Below are positions 13,901 through 28,844 of a DNA stretch of 64,000 bases, in pieces. This DNA is from Bacteroidales bacterium (lineage in GTDB: Bacteria > Bacteroidota > Bacteroidia > Bacteroidales > F082), in assembly GCA_017553625.1 (NCBI GenBank), contig JAFZKP010000037.1, positions 1 to 64,000 of the forward strand, read 5' to 3'. The notes below the pieces were generated by a model. The model did not search any database and was not told the origin of the DNA. It saw nothing but the letters and a program-made list of their open reading frames with translations. Position 1 is the first letter of the stretch; each line of letters opens with the position of its first letter. A program made the translations under genes and the position numbers.

Positions 13901-14528
13901 CACCCGAGCCGCCTTCTTTGACATAAATGTTGCCAATGGCTGAATCGGCATAATATATAATAGTATAAGGTGTATACTGGCTCTGTGTAGCTGTCACATC
14001 ACCCAGTGAGTTGCTGTCATAGCCATAAACGCAAGGGTATTTGCCATTTATTATCGAACAATAGAAATTAGCGGAATTGTTGTTGTTTGTTGTCACGGTT
14101 TGCTCAAAACAGACCAGAAGGTTTCCTCCCTGATACTTGTATGGCGTCTCAAAGATAACCGTCATATATCTGTCTACAACACTCAATTCGCCCGTGTAAA
14201 CTCTTGTAGTGGTGCTTACATCGGCAAAGTCACTCATTTCAGTATAATTCACTTCATCAAGATATACCGAGAAAGAACCGTTGGTCCATGTTCTGCTAGA
14301 ACTTCCCGAATAAAAACTCAAGCTATAGATAAGTTTGCCGTCTATAGTTGTGAGGTTTTCGGCTGGTAGCACGAAATGGCATTTCTGATAGTTGTTCGCA
14401 CGTTCCCCGCTAATCGGAATAGAATAGCTTGAATAGTCAGTGCTATTCACAGTGACAGATTGTTGCGAATGCAATGCAAATGGCATCGTCGCCAGAATCA
14501 GAAGTAATAGTGTTAGAAATCTTTTCAT
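1..14528 (-). CDS. Giant secreted modular beta-helix protein (C-terminus outside window; one frameshift)
   Basis: The minus strand codes for one very large protein. It starts at 14528 with a signal peptide (MKRFLTLLLLILATMPFALHSQ), followed by a beta-rich N-terminal domain of about 175 residues. Six tandem modules follow (13928 down to 4934), then about 1,640 residues of Ig-like, FN3-like and unknown domains, still open at position 1. Each module pairs parallel beta-helix coils (repeating 'VKNCVITNN' and 'GGGIYAENS' types) with an ending of the choice-of-anchor Q type (IVWGN, then DLAGNxRxQQGxIDMGCYES). The reading frame changes once, in an A tract at 13022-13026. From there to position 1 more than 4,300 codons are open, so the break is a sequencing indel or a very recent mutation. 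The protein is probably displayed on or released from the cell surface, as an adhesin or glycan-binding scaffold; that role is inferred. The anchoring C-terminus is not in view. The upstream two-component pair may control it, since no clear -7 box precedes it. Confidence 0.85.
4934..6060 (-). repeat. Beta-helix module 6 of the giant protein (short)
   Basis: Begins at IIYTTVNGAGNKSGTSW and ends with DDIDMGCYEYN. It is about 1.1 kb against about 1.55-1.6 kb for the other five: several coils in the middle are missing while head and tail are intact. Confidence 0.85.
6061..7644 (-). repeat. Beta-helix module 5 of the giant protein
   Basis: Begins at IVYVKVGGAGTGTGVSW and ends with GVIDMGCYES. The head (YGGFAGNEPKDYDLSQRDL, ITILDGLNVQRVL) is of the module 1 and 6 type. 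A Thr-rich coil (KSTSTTTTTNN) occurs near 6740. Confidence 0.85.
7645..9234 (-). repeat. Beta-helix module 4 of the giant protein
   Basis: Begins at IVYVKQGGAGDKTGTSW and ends with DTIDIGCYES. The head (FKGNEAPSFNLADRDL, DSTFLDGQKVQRIL) matches module 3; the coils carry the stereotyped alternation of GGG and NC positions. Confidence 0.85.
9235..10800 (-). repeat. Beta-helix module 3 of the giant protein
   Basis: Begins at IVYVKQGGAGDKNGTSW and ends with SVIDMGCFES. Its head (FKGNEATDFNLADRDL, then DSTFLDGQKVQRVV) is closest to that of module 4, suggesting these two arose by a recent duplication. Confidence 0.85.
10801..12348 (-). repeat. Beta-helix module 2 of the giant protein
   Basis: Begins at IVYVTTTGAGDKSGTSW and ends with GVIDFGCYES. 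It is the most diverged head: GSLNGDEAPNYNMAGRNL replaces the usual GGFAGNEPxDYDLSQRDL, and the tail reads LLWGNN. Confidence 0.85.
12349..13928 (-). repeat. Beta-helix module 1 of the giant protein
   Basis: Begins at IYVKEGGSGDKSG and ends with GAIDMGCYES. It holds the head motif WVAGGTYYG, MYGGFAGNEP and TILDGQNSQRV, then about ten 'NC...NN' coils and the IVWGN tail. It contains the frameshift. Confidence 0.85.
13022..13026 (-). other. Single-base frameshift in an A5 tract
   Basis: On the minus strand the sequence reads TTA AAA ATT. The upstream frame stops at 12954 after 524 residues, and its last 20 or so residues no longer look like beta-helix. With one extra A the sequence reads LKNCIFTGN, exactly the coil pattern of the neighbouring modules, and stays open to position 1. 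A homopolymer indel (sequencing or real) explains this best; ribosomal slippage on AAA is possible but there is no canonical slippery heptamer. Confidence 0.85.
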
Positions 14529-14556
14529 AATATAGTACCTTTGATTAATAATTCCT

Positions 14557-15180
14557 TTAATTCACCAGACCGGCATCGTAAGCGTATTTTATCAGGTCTG
14601 CCGTTGTCTTGAGGTTCAGTTTTTCGTAAATATGGCTTTTGTGCGCTTCCACGGTGCGGCGGCTCAGATACAGGCGGTCGGCAATCTGTTGTGCTGTCAT
14701 GCCGTTGGCGCAAAGCCTGATAATCTCTATTTCGCGTGCCGAAAGGTCGGCTTTAGCGCTTATGCGATGTTGTTTGTCTTCATCAATAACATCGAGGCCG
14801 AACAGCACATTGAGTTTGGCTTTCAGCGTTTCCGAATCCACGTCCTTGCCCAAATATCCGTCCACAAGGTCCAGCGTGCGTGCCATGACTTCCGGATTAT
14901 TGCTTTCGCCTGATAGCAGGACGATTTTGGCATTGGGGCTGAAAAGGCGCGCAAAATGAATCACCTCCACGCCGTTGCCGTCGGGAAAGAAATAGTCGAG
15001 AAGGATGAGGTCTATCTCGTCACCGTGCTGCTCGATGAATATCTTCGCCGACCTCACGTCCTCCGCCTCACCCACAACGACACTGCTGAAGTCAGAATAG
15101 GTGAGCGCCAAGCGGATGCCCATTCTATATAGCGGATGGTCTTCCACCAAAAGTATTCTTATAGGCTGACGTTCGTTCAT
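14557..15180 (-). CDS. LuxR/NarL-type response regulator
   Basis: A 207-residue two-domain regulator. The receiver domain (about 6-125) shows the acidic pair E13/D14, the phospho-acceptor D62 in 'LILLDYFFPDGNG' and K112 in 'GYLGKDVD'. The C-terminal LuxR helix-turn-helix (about 145-205) carries LSAREIEIIRLCANGMT and LSRRTVEAHKSHIYEKL. It should bind DNA after phosphorylation by the kinase encoded just upstream, whose gene overlaps it by four bases (ATGA). It ends 28 bp before the giant beta-helix gene in the same direction, which makes that gene the most obvious candidate target, although direct read-through is equally possible. Confidence 0.95.
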   Translation of the reverse strand: MNERQPIRILLVEDHPLYRMGIRLALTYSDFSSVVVGEAEDVRSAKIFIEQHGDEIDLILLDYFFPDGNGVEVIHFARLFSPNAKIVLLSGESNNPEVMARTLDLVDGYLGKDVDSETLKAKLNVLFGLDVIDEDKQHRISAKADLSAREIEIIRLCANGMTAQQIADRLYLSRRTVEAHKSHIYEKLNLKTTADLIKYAYDAGLVN

Positions 15181-16997
15181 TGTTCTCCTTTCCTTATGCT
15201 CATGGTCACAGTTGTTCCAACGCCTTCTTCGCTTTCTATTTCGATGATTCCGCCGTTGCGTTCAAGTATCTGCCTGCTGACGAAAAGCCCGATGCCGGTG
15301 CCCGACTCGCCGTCGACGCCTTCAGTCGACGAGGTCATGCGCTTCAGCAGCTTGCCTAATCTTTCCTTTTCGATGCCCTGCCCGTGGTCAATGACTTTGA
15401 GAAGATAGCGTTCACCGCCCTCCTCGGCTTCAAGTCTTATCTCGCCATTGGCAAAAGAATATTTCACCGCATTCGAGAGAAGATTCTGCAACACCATCTC
15501 CACAATCTGGATGTCGTCGTTGCCCATCCACTCCTCAGGGATTGCATTGGTGACAATCAGCGACTTCTGCCCTATCTCAAAGGCCTGGCTGTGTATCACC
15601 TTGTCAGCCATCCGGCTTAGGTTGAAAGGCTCCGTCTGGTTGACGGTGTCGCCAATCACTCCCTTGACCCAGCTGATGACGTTGATTATCTTGGCTTTCA
15701 ACTCCTTTGTTGACGACTTCAGCGCAAACAGGTAGTCTTTCAGGTAATTGAGCGGTATGTCGTTGATGTGCTCGCAGATGATGTCGATGCTCTTCTCCTG
15801 CGCCAGCACCGGCGTCTTGATGTCGTGCGAGACAACCGTAAACAGCTGGTCTTTGGTGTGGTTGAGGCGTGCCAGTTTTTCGTTACGTTTCTTTCGTTGG
15901 ATGGCGTTCCACACCAGCACCACGACAAGGATGAGGAGCAAGACCACGGCGAGCAGTGACAAGGAGAGCAAACGGCTGCTTTGGCGCGCTTTCTCCTGCT
16001 GCAGCTCCAGTTCATGTTCTTTCTCCGACATCTGGTATTTCACCTGATAGTCGCGAATCAAGGCCTGCTGGTCCTCGTTGTAGATGGAGTCCCTCATCTT
16101 TACGCTTTCCTCAAAATAGCCTATGGCACGTTCAGGATGTGAGGTCTTTGTGGCAAGATACGCACCTTGCAGACATTCCAGGTAAAACTGATTAAAATGG
16201 TTTTCTTTTGCTATGCGCAAAGCTGTAAGATAATGTTGTTCTGCTGTATTATAATCGCCGTTTTCGTAGGCAAATTGACCATAAAGCATGAAGATAGGCG
16301 TTTCAAAATAAATCTCTTTCTCGCGGCGTGCTATGGTAAGAGCGGCTTCAAGCTCGGCGTCAGATTCGTCGTGCCGTCCAGCCTCGTGATAAGCTTTAGC
16401 CAATGCGATGCGCCTGTTGATGATTTTCTCCTGCCAGTCGTTGTATCGTTGCGACAACGCCAATGCCTGTTCGGCGAAACTGACGGCGTCGGCAATCTCG
16501 CCTTTCATAAGCTTCACACCCGAAAGGTTCTGGTAATACGTCGCGAGGTCGCGGTTGGCAATCGTGTCAGTGCCGGTGTCACCTAACAATTCGATACATT
16601 TCAAGTACATCTCCTCCGACTGGTCGTATTCCTCCATGTCGAAGTATATCGAGGCGATGTTGTTCATGATATAACGTTTGTTGACAGCTGCTCTTTCACC
16701 TCCTATTTCGTCCATAATACCAGTGCAGATGTCATAGTTGCGAATCGCCTCGTCATATTGTCCCAGGCGCATGTAAGCTCCGGCGATGGTGTTGTAGCAT
16801 CCCGCCACGTTGTATTTGTCGTCAGCCTGCTCATAAAGCTGAAGCGCTTGCTTGGTGTAGTCGATAACCTCTACGAACCTGCTCTCATTGAAACACTGTA
16901 AGATCTTAACTCTAAGGCTGTCAACATCTTGCGCTTTAAGACAAAAAGAAAGGCATAAAACAACAATTGCCAGGACAATATTTTTGTGGTTTTTCAT
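15177..16997 (-). CDS. TPR-containing sensor histidine kinase
   Basis: A 606-residue membrane kinase. A signal peptide ends near FCLKAQ (residue 23). Several tetratricopeptide repeats follow in the periplasmic part (about 30-310, for example YNTIAGAYMRLGQYDEAI), then a coiled coil and a single membrane segment near 343-365 (LSLLAVVLLLILVVVLVW). The cytoplasmic part has a HisKA domain with phospho-acceptor H391 in 'VVSHDIKTPV' and a HATPase domain with N box (LLSNAVKYSF), G1 (DHGQGI) and G2 (GTGIGLFVS). This TPR-kinase layout is common in Bacteroidota; what it senses is unknown. It is translated together with the response regulator through an ATGA overlap. A -7 box lies about 22 bp upstream. 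Confidence 0.95.
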   Translation of the reverse strand: MKNHKNIVLAIVVLCLSFCLKAQDVDSLRVKILQCFNESRFVEVIDYTKQALQLYEQADDKYNVAGCYNTIAGAYMRLGQYDEAIRNYDICTGIMDEIGGERAAVNKRYIMNNIASIYFDMEEYDQSEEMYLKCIELLGDTGTDTIANRDLATYYQNLSGVKLMKGEIADAVSFAEQALALSQRYNDWQEKIINRRIALAKAYHEAGRHDESDAELEAALTIARREKEIYFETPIFMLYGQFAYENGDYNTAEQHYLTALRIAKENHFNQFYLECLQGAYLATKTSHPERAIGYFEESVKMRDSIYNEDQQALIRDYQVKYQMSEKEHELELQQEKARQSSRLLSLSLLAVVLLLILVVVLVWNAIQRKKRNEKLARLNHTKDQLFTVVSHDIKTPVLAQEKSIDIICEHINDIPLNYLKDYLFALKSSTKELKAKIINVISWVKGVIGDTVNQTEPFNLSRMADKVIHSQAFEIGQKSLIVTNAIPEEWMGNDDIQIVEMVLQNLLSNAVKYSFANGEIRLEAEEGGERYLLKVIDHGQGIEKERLGKLLKRMTSSTEGVDGESGTGIGLFVSRQILERNGGIIEIESEEGVGTTVTMSIRKGEQ

Positions 16998-17018
16998 AGC
17001 TATAAGTTAATAACCACG

Positions 17019-17026
17019 CAAAATTA
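17019..17026 (-). promoter_or_regulatory. -7 box for the histidine kinase operon
   Basis: Minus-strand TAATTTTG fits the Bacteroidota TAnnTTTG box and lies about 22 bp before the start codon. No clear -33 TTG was seen. Confidence 0.5.
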
Positions 17027-17137
17027 AAAATTTCTGCTGAAATTCCTATAAGTAATATTACCTATTATTACAGAAATTTATCAACAATTCACATTGCCAC
17101 AATATTGTCATACAACTAATTGATTATCAGTGGTTTA

Positions 17138-17146
17138 CCCCCCCCC
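17138..17146. repeat. C9 homopolymer in the kinase/mazG intergenic region
   Basis: Nine C in a row between the end of the MazG-like gene and the histidine kinase promoter, in otherwise AT-rich sequence (16998-17204). It lies about 110 bp upstream of the kinase -7 box, so a length change could act on expression only indirectly. Confidence 0.6.
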
Positions 17147-17204
17147 ATTTATTCACAAGTTCATAAAAGTTATCAACAACAGAAAAAGTTGTCAACATTT
17201 TGAT

Positions 17205-17552
17205 TTAGTGCAGCTTCTCGTTGTTTTTATGCCGTTCGGTGTCGCGGGTGGTCTTTTTCTCGAGGTTTTTGCGGAAAGCCTCGGTGAGGTCTACGCCGGT
17301 CTGGTTGGCGAGGCACAAAAGCACCCAGAGCACGTCAGCCATCTCGTCGGCGAGGTCGTGCTTCTTGTCGGATTCCTTGAACGACTGCTCACCGTAGGTG
17401 CGGGCGATGATGCGTGCCACCTCGCCCACTTCCTCGGTAAGAATCGCCATATTAGTAAGCTCGTTGAAATATCTCACGCCAACAGTCTTAATCCAGTTGT
17501 CGACGGTATCCTGAGCTTCCCTGATAGTCATTTCAGCATTCTGATGTTGCAT
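17205..17552 (-). CDS. MazG-like nucleotide pyrophosphohydrolase
   Basis: A small all-alpha NTP pyrophosphohydrolase of the MazG superfamily, 115 residues. The metal-binding signature is present: E40, E41 and E44 in 'LTEEVGEVARI', followed by E70 and D73 in 'DLADEMADVLW'. Such enzymes cleave (d)NTPs to monophosphates and clear abnormal nucleotides; the substrate is not predictable here. Start: 17552 overlaps the end of the upstream transporter gene by 20 bp; the second ATG at 17531 (MTIREAQ), which follows that gene's stop by one base, is an equally good or better start and would give 108 residues. The gene is last in a likely three-gene operon with the transporter and the beta-galactosidase. 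Confidence 0.9.
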   Translation of the reverse strand: MQHQNAEMTIREAQDTVDNWIKTVGVRYFNELTNMAILTEEVGEVARIIARTYGEQSFKESDKKHDLADEMADVLWVLLCLANQTGVDLTEAFRKNLEKKTTRDTERHKNNEKLH

Positions 17553-19215
17553 TTTCCAGACGTTTCATCATTGAGAACATAAATATTGCAGAGACGACGC
17601 ACAAAATGATAAGCACGCCCCAAATCATCACCAACGAGAGTCCCGTGTTCCATATTGAGCTGATGACAGAGGTGAGGTAGTTGCCGATGGCCGTGGCGCC
17701 GAACCACATGCCCATCATGAGACCTTTGAGCTTAGGAGGAGCCACTTTCGATACGAATGATATTCCCATCGGGCTGAGCAAAAGCTCGCCAAAAGTCAGC
17801 ACTAAATAAGTGGAAATCAGCCAGTTAGGAGAAACAAGGACATTGCTAACGCCACCTGTGGCAGAGAGTTCTTTCGGTGAAGGGAGTCCTAACGAAGCTG
17901 CAGCCATAACGCAATAACCGAGTGCCGCCACGAGCATTCCCAAAGCGATCTTACGCGGCGCCGACGGCTCCTTGCCTTTCTTAGCCAGAAGACCGAACAA
18001 CGCCATCGAGACTGGCGTCAAGGCGACCACGAAGAACGGGTTGAAATGCTGGAATATCTGCGGAAGCAAGTCCACCTGCTCAGAGACGTTTGCAGCCTTG
18101 TACCACACACCAGCGACACATGCCGCCAATAGCAGTCCCGACAATGTCTTGCCTTTCTTTGTCTCGCTTTGAAACACTCCAAACAACGCGTAAACGCCAA
18201 CAGCTATCATCGCGAGGGTGAACACGTCGAATCCGATGCGCGTCCAGCCGGTGGCAACGGATGCCGTGTAGTCACGCGCAAAATATGTCAAGGTGAGTCC
18301 CGCCTGCTGGAACGCCATCCAGAAGAAGATGACGACAGCGAACACGAGGAACAAAGCGAGGACACGGTCTTTGGTCTGCTTCGGGGTCAGCTCGACGACG
18401 TTCTCTTCCGCTTCAGCTTTCTTGTCCTTGCGCACGTCGACGTGTTTGAACAAGCGTCTGAAGCCGAAATAAATCGCTATCGAGAGTATCAGCGAGATGC
18501 AGGCGATGCCGAATCCGTAGCTGTAAGCCACTGACAAAGAATCGATATAGTTGTTGCAGAAGGCTGTCATGTCGCCGCTGAAGCTACCTTGCGCCGACGC
18601 CAATGTCTCAAGTCGTGTCATGCCGTCGGCGGTTATCGTCCCGTCGAGGAACTGATGTGCGAGCGACGGGATGTTGGCGTCGTAGGTGTAGCCGCTTTTG
18701 CCAAGAAACAGGTTGGTGACAGCAGTCGCCGTGGTTGGTGCGAACATCGAGCCGATGTTGATTGCCATGTAAAACAGGCTGAATCCGCCGTCACGTTTCG
18801 CCGCGTATTTCGCATCGTCGTAAAGATTGCCCACCATCACCTGCAGGTTGCCCTTGAAGAGTCCCGTTCCAATCGCGATGCAGAGCAAGGCGATAATCAT
18901 CATGGTGAACGCCATGCCGCCCGTCGCGTCCTTCTGCGTGAAGAGCAGCAGGTATCCAGCAAACATCACCAGGATTCCGGTGACGACGGTCTTGCCATAG
19001 CCCCAGAACTTGTCGGCGATGAAGCCGCCGAGGATCGGCATGAAATAAACAGCGGCAAGGAAGATGCCGTAAAACTGACCCGCCGCCTGTGCGGTGAGAC
19101 CGAACTTGGCCTGCAAAAACAACACGAAGATTGCAAGCATGGTGTAATAGCCGAAACGCTCGCCGGTGTTGGCAAGAGCGAGGGCGTACAAACCTTTTGG
19201 ATGACCTTTAAACAT
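17533..19215 (-). CDS. POT family proton-dependent oligopeptide transporter
   Basis: A 560-residue polytopic inner-membrane protein. It carries the POT signature 'NTGERFGYYTM' in the first membrane helix (residues 16-26), then about a dozen or more hydrophobic segments and the 'GTGLFKGNLQVMVGNLY' stretch typical of the family. POT carriers import di- and tripeptides with protons. A long loop near residues 190-225 between helices and a charged cytoplasmic loop (FRRLFKHVDVRKDKKAEAEE) are visible. It lies 29 bp downstream of the beta-galactosidase gene and overlaps the MazG-like gene, so the three are probably one transcript from the promoter at 22431-22463. Confidence 0.93.
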   Translation of the reverse strand: MFKGHPKGLYALALANTGERFGYYTMLAIFVLFLQAKFGLTAQAAGQFYGIFLAAVYFMPILGGFIADKFWGYGKTVVTGILVMFAGYLLLFTQKDATGGMAFTMMIIALLCIAIGTGLFKGNLQVMVGNLYDDAKYAAKRDGGFSLFYMAINIGSMFAPTTATAVTNLFLGKSGYTYDANIPSLAHQFLDGTITADGMTRLETLASAQGSFSGDMTAFCNNYIDSLSVAYSYGFGIACISLILSIAIYFGFRRLFKHVDVRKDKKAEAEENVVELTPKQTKDRVLALFLVFAVVIFFWMAFQQAGLTLTYFARDYTASVATGWTRIGFDVFTLAMIAVGVYALFGVFQSETKKGKTLSGLLLAACVAGVWYKAANVSEQVDLLPQIFQHFNPFFVVALTPVSMALFGLLAKKGKEPSAPRKIALGMLVAALGYCVMAAASLGLPSPKELSATGGVSNVLVSPNWLISTYLVLTFGELLLSPMGISFVSKVAPPKLKGLMMGMWFGATAIGNYLTSVISSIWNTGLSLVMIWGVLIILCVVSAIFMFSMMKRLENATSEC

Positions 19216-19244
19216 ATTCTTATTATTTGATTATTAAATTTCAA

Positions 19245-22427
<3,183 letters not shown>

Positions 22428-22430
22428 CTA

Positions 22431-22463
22431 CAAAGATATTACATTTTTTAATATCGGAACCAA
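22431..22463 (-). promoter_or_regulatory. Promoter of the beta-galactosidase operon
   Basis: Minus-strand -7 box TATCTTTG at 22431-22438 and a -33 TTG at 22461-22463, 22 bp apart, about 30 bp before the start codon. The intergenic region is divergent; the oppositely directed promoter is at 22519-22526. Confidence 0.6.
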
Positions 22464-22518
22464 TTTTTTGAGGTAAAATTAATTTCAAAAACAAGTCCGA
22501 ACTTATCAAAAAAAATTT

Positions 22519-22526
22519 TATCTTTG
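22519..22526 (+). promoter_or_regulatory. -7 box for the small lipoprotein/ligA operon
   Basis: TATCTTTG, 19 bp before the ATG at 22546. No clear -33 TTG at the usual distance. Confidence 0.55.
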
Positions 22527-22545
22527 CGAGTTAAACACTTTTCAA

Positions 22546-22752
22546 ATGAAAAAACTTTTAGGGATAATCCTGTTTCTGGCTGTTTCCGCAATGTTTTTCA
22601 GCTCTTGCGAGAGAAATTGCTACTGCAAGAACCTTGAGGACGGCACCGAAGGAATCATGTACGGCGCGTATTCGAAGCAGGAATGCCGGGAAACCGAGAC
22701 TTTTTACAACAATCTTTATGACAAATACATTTACGAATGCACATATAAGTAA
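22546..22752 (+). CDS. Small cysteine-rich lipoprotein
   Basis: A 68-residue protein of unknown function. The N-terminus is a lipoprotein signal peptide (MKKLLGIILFLAVSAMFFSSC) with the lipobox cysteine at residue 21. The mature part of 48 residues contains four more Cys (in NCYC, QECRE and ECTY), which could form disulfides in the periplasm. It is transcribed from its own -7 box and ends six bases before the next start codon, so it is probably in one transcript with the membrane protein and ligA. Confidence 0.75.
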   Translation: MKKLLGIILFLAVSAMFFSSCERNCYCKNLEDGTEGIMYGAYSKQECRETETFYNNLYDKYIYECTYK

Positions 22753-22758
22753 TTGATT

Positions 22759-25953
<3,195 letters not shown>

Positions 25954-25956
<3 letters not shown>

Positions 25957-27453
25957 TTAAAAAAGATACGAGTTCTATTAGCAGCAGTCAGTTTCATATT
26001 GATAACGTTGCTTTTCCTGGATTTTTCAGGATTTTTTCACGCGTGGTTCGGATGGATGGCGAAGCTGCAGTTTGTGCCGGCGATGCTCGCTTCAAGCGTC
26101 GTCGTGCTCATTGGCATCGCCGTTGTGACCTTGCTCTTCGGACGCATCTACTGCTCCGTAATCTGTCCTCTCGGCGTGTATCAGGACTGCGTTTCTCATA
26201 TTGCTGAAAAACGGAAAAAGAACCGTTATCGCTTCAAGACAGGCAAAAAATACCGTTATGGCATCGCGTTGACTTTCTTTATGCTCATTGCCCTCGGGTC
26301 GAGCCAGATAGCGATTTTCATTGCGCCGTACAGCATCTACGGACGCATCGCCTCAAACATTTTTGCGCCTGTTTATGAATTGATTAACAATGTGTTGGCA
26401 TATTTCGCCGAGCGTTGGCACAGCTACGCTTTCTATCACGTCGACGTTTACATCAAGAGCCTCCCGATGTTTATCACAGCAATAGTTTACTTCTTGACAA
26501 TCACCATATTAGCTCTTGTAAACGGACGCTGGTATTGCAGCAACATCTGCCCTGTCGGCACGATATTGGGCGTTTTTTCAAAATATTCGGTCTTCAAGCC
26601 GCATTTCGACACCGAAAAATGCAACAGCTGCGGTCTATGCGAGAGAAACTGCCGCTGCTCTGCCATCGACTCGAAAAACCATATCATCGACTATTCAAAA
26701 TGTGTCACCTGCTTCAACTGCGTGAGCGGGTGTAAAAGAGAGGCGATGAAATATAGCGCAAAACCAAAGAATAATGCGCGTTTAGAGAGCTCAGAGCACT
26801 CTAATAACACAGATAACACTGGAAAAACAACCCGCAAAACAATTTTAGCAACCATCGCAACAATAACTGCCGCATCAGCTTTAAAAGCCCAGGAAAAAGT
26901 CGTTGACGGCGGATTGGCGACCATAGAGAAAAAGAAAGCCCCGAAACGCGAAACACCAATAAAACCTGCAGGTTCGATTAGCTTGGACAACTTCAGCTCA
27001 CGATGCACCGGATGTCAGCTGTGCGTGCAGTCATGTCCCAACGACGTGCTTCGCGCCTCATCGAATCTTGACACTTTCATGCAGCCCGAGATGTCGTTCG
27101 AGCGCGGCTACTGCCGTGCGGAATGCACAAGATGCTCTGAGGTGTGCCCTGCGGGCGCAATTCGCAAGATAACGCGCGAAGAGAAGACAGCCATCCAGAT
27201 CGGTCACGCCGTGTGGATTGGCAGGAACTGCATCCCTTTGCGCGACGGCGTGCCATGCGGCAACTGTGCAAAACATTGTCCTTCAGGCGCCATCACGATG
27301 ATGCCTTACGACCCCGAAGACGCCAGTTCAGCGAAGATTCCGTCCATCAACACGGAACGCTGCATCGGATGCGGTGCGTGCGAGCATGTCTGTCCGGCAA
27401 GACCGTTCTCAGCAATATTTGTCGAGGGCAATTTAATTCACCATAATATTTAA
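25954..27453 (+). CDS. Membrane-bound polyferredoxin (NapH-like plus NapG-like)
   Basis: A 499-residue electron-transfer protein. The N-terminal half (1-265) is NapH-like: about four to five membrane helices with two 'CxxxCP' motifs (YCSVICPLG and YCSNICPVG), then two 4Fe-4S motifs (CNSCGLCERNCRC and CVTCFNCVSGC). A linker (about 265-345) with a second hydrophobic, signal-like stretch (TILATIATITAASALKAQ) leads to a C-terminal NapG-like ferredoxin part with four further clusters (CTGCQLCVQSCP, CTRCSEVCP, CGNCAKHCP, CIGCGACEHVCP). This looks like a fusion of the usually separate NapH and NapG proteins. It probably passes quinol electrons to the reductase encoded next (TAATG overlap). The start codon is the end of the repeat array. 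Confidence 0.85.
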
Positions 27454-28844
27454 TGGGAAAAATGGAAAACAACAATATATCACGAAAAGAGTTTCTGACA
27501 ATCGTTGGCGCGACGGCAGCGGTGTCAGCGGTGGCTTTATCTGGCTGCAAATCAGAGAATTATGAAAAAGAAACGACATATTCTGCAGGCGACATCCCTA
27601 AGGATAAGATGACCTTGCGGACCAACCACAACACTGGCGACAAGGTCTCGATTCTCGGATACGGCATGATGCGTCTGCCGTTCAAAGACGACGTCATCGA
27701 CCAGGAGATGGTCAACAAGCTCGTCGACTATGCCATGGAACACGGCGTCAACTATTACGACACCTCGCCTGTGTATTGCCGCGGAAATTCCGAGGCATCA
27801 ACGGGGATAGCGTTGAGCCGTCACCCGCGTGACAAGTATTTTCTCGCGACAAAACTGTCGAATTTCGCGCCACAGTTCTGGAGCCGCGAGGCGTCGATAA
27901 AGATGTACCACGACTCTTTCGAGAAGCTGCAGACCGACTATTTCGACTATTATCTGCTGCATTCCGTGGGCAACGGCAGCAAGGGAATGAGCGGCTGGGA
28001 CACCTTCCAGAAACGTTACATCGAGAACGGCATCATCGACTTCGTGCAGGACGAGCGCAAGGCGGGACGTATCCGCAACCTCGGGTTCTCGTTCCACGGC
28101 GACCAGCGCGTCATAGAGTGGCTCTTGGACAACCACGACAAATACCACTGGGATTTCGTGCAAATCGAGATGAACTACGTCGACTGGGAGCACGCGCACG
28201 ACCTCAGCGCCAGCAACGTCAATGCCGACTATCTCTACAAACGCCTGACAGATTTGAACATCCCCGTTGTCATTATGGAGCCGCTTCTCGGCGGACGTCT
28301 GTCGAAGCTCCCCGACATCCTTGCGAACACGCTCAAGCAGCATGCTCCGCAGAACAGCGTGGCGTCGTGGGCGTTCCGTTTCGTGGGCACCTACCCTAAC
28401 GTCCTGACAGTATTGAGCGGCATGACATACATGGAGCATCTGCAAGACAACCTTCGCACCTATTGCCCGTTGCAGCCATGCACCGACGACGAGCTTAAGT
28501 TATTGATGGACATCGCCAACCAATATTTGAAATACCCGATAATCCCCTGCACGTCGTGCCAATACTGCATGCCATGCCCTTACGGCATCGACATCCCGAC
28601 GAACTTCAGTTTTTACAACAAATGCGTCAACGAAGGCAGTATCGTCGACGACCCGCAGTCGAGGGACTTCAGGCGTGCCCGCCGCAGATTCCTCATCGAA
28701 TACAACCGCCAGCTCGAAGCCGACCGTCAGGTGGAGCATTGCATCGGCTGCAACCAATGCGTCTCGCACTGCCCACAACACATCAACATCCCGGAGCAGC
28801 TTACAAGGATAAATAACATCGTGGAGAAATTGAGACTCTCATGA
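27453..28844 (+). CDS. Exported aldo/keto reductase with C-terminal Fe-S domain
   Basis: A 463-residue protein. The N-terminus has 'SRKEFLTIVGATAAVSAVAL' followed by SGC, which resembles a twin-arginine-like signal (RK instead of RR) with a lipobox. An aldo/keto reductase TIM barrel follows (about 55-340) with 'NYYDTSPVY' and 'FLATKLSNF' holding the likely catalytic Tyr and Lys, then a ferredoxin-like C-terminus with CTSCQYCMPCP and CIGCNQCVSHCP. Its start overlaps the stop of the polyferredoxin (TAATG), and its end overlaps the antiporter gene (ATGA), so the three are translationally coupled. I infer a periplasmic or membrane-attached reductase fed by the polyferredoxin; the substrate is unknown. 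An ATG nine bases later is an alternative start. Confidence 0.85.
   Translation: MGKMENNNISRKEFLTIVGATAAVSAVALSGCKSENYEKETTYSAGDIPKDKMTLRTNHNTGDKVSILGYGMMRLPFKDDVIDQEMVNKLVDYAMEHGVNYYDTSPVYCRGNSEASTGIALSRHPRDKYFLATKLSNFAPQFWSREASIKMYHDSFEKLQTDYFDYYLLHSVGNGSKGMSGWDTFQKRYIENGIIDFVQDERKAGRIRNLGFSFHGDQRVIEWLLDNHDKYHWDFVQIEMNYVDWEHAHDLSASNVNADYLYKRLTDLNIPVVIMEPLLGGRLSKLPDILANTLKQHAPQNSVASWAFRFVGTYPNVLTVLSGMTYMEHLQDNLRTYCPLQPCTDDELKLLMDIANQYLKYPIIPCTSCQYCMPCPYGIDIPTNFSFYNKCVNEGSIVDDPQSRDFRRARRRFLIEYNRQLEADRQVEHCIGCNQCVSHCPQHINIPEQLTRINNIVEKLRLS

Noticed and set aside
18589..19230. Plus-strand frame of 213 codons opposite the peptide transporter
   Set aside because: The transporter on the minus strand is full length with family motifs; the opposite frame shows no recognisable domain.
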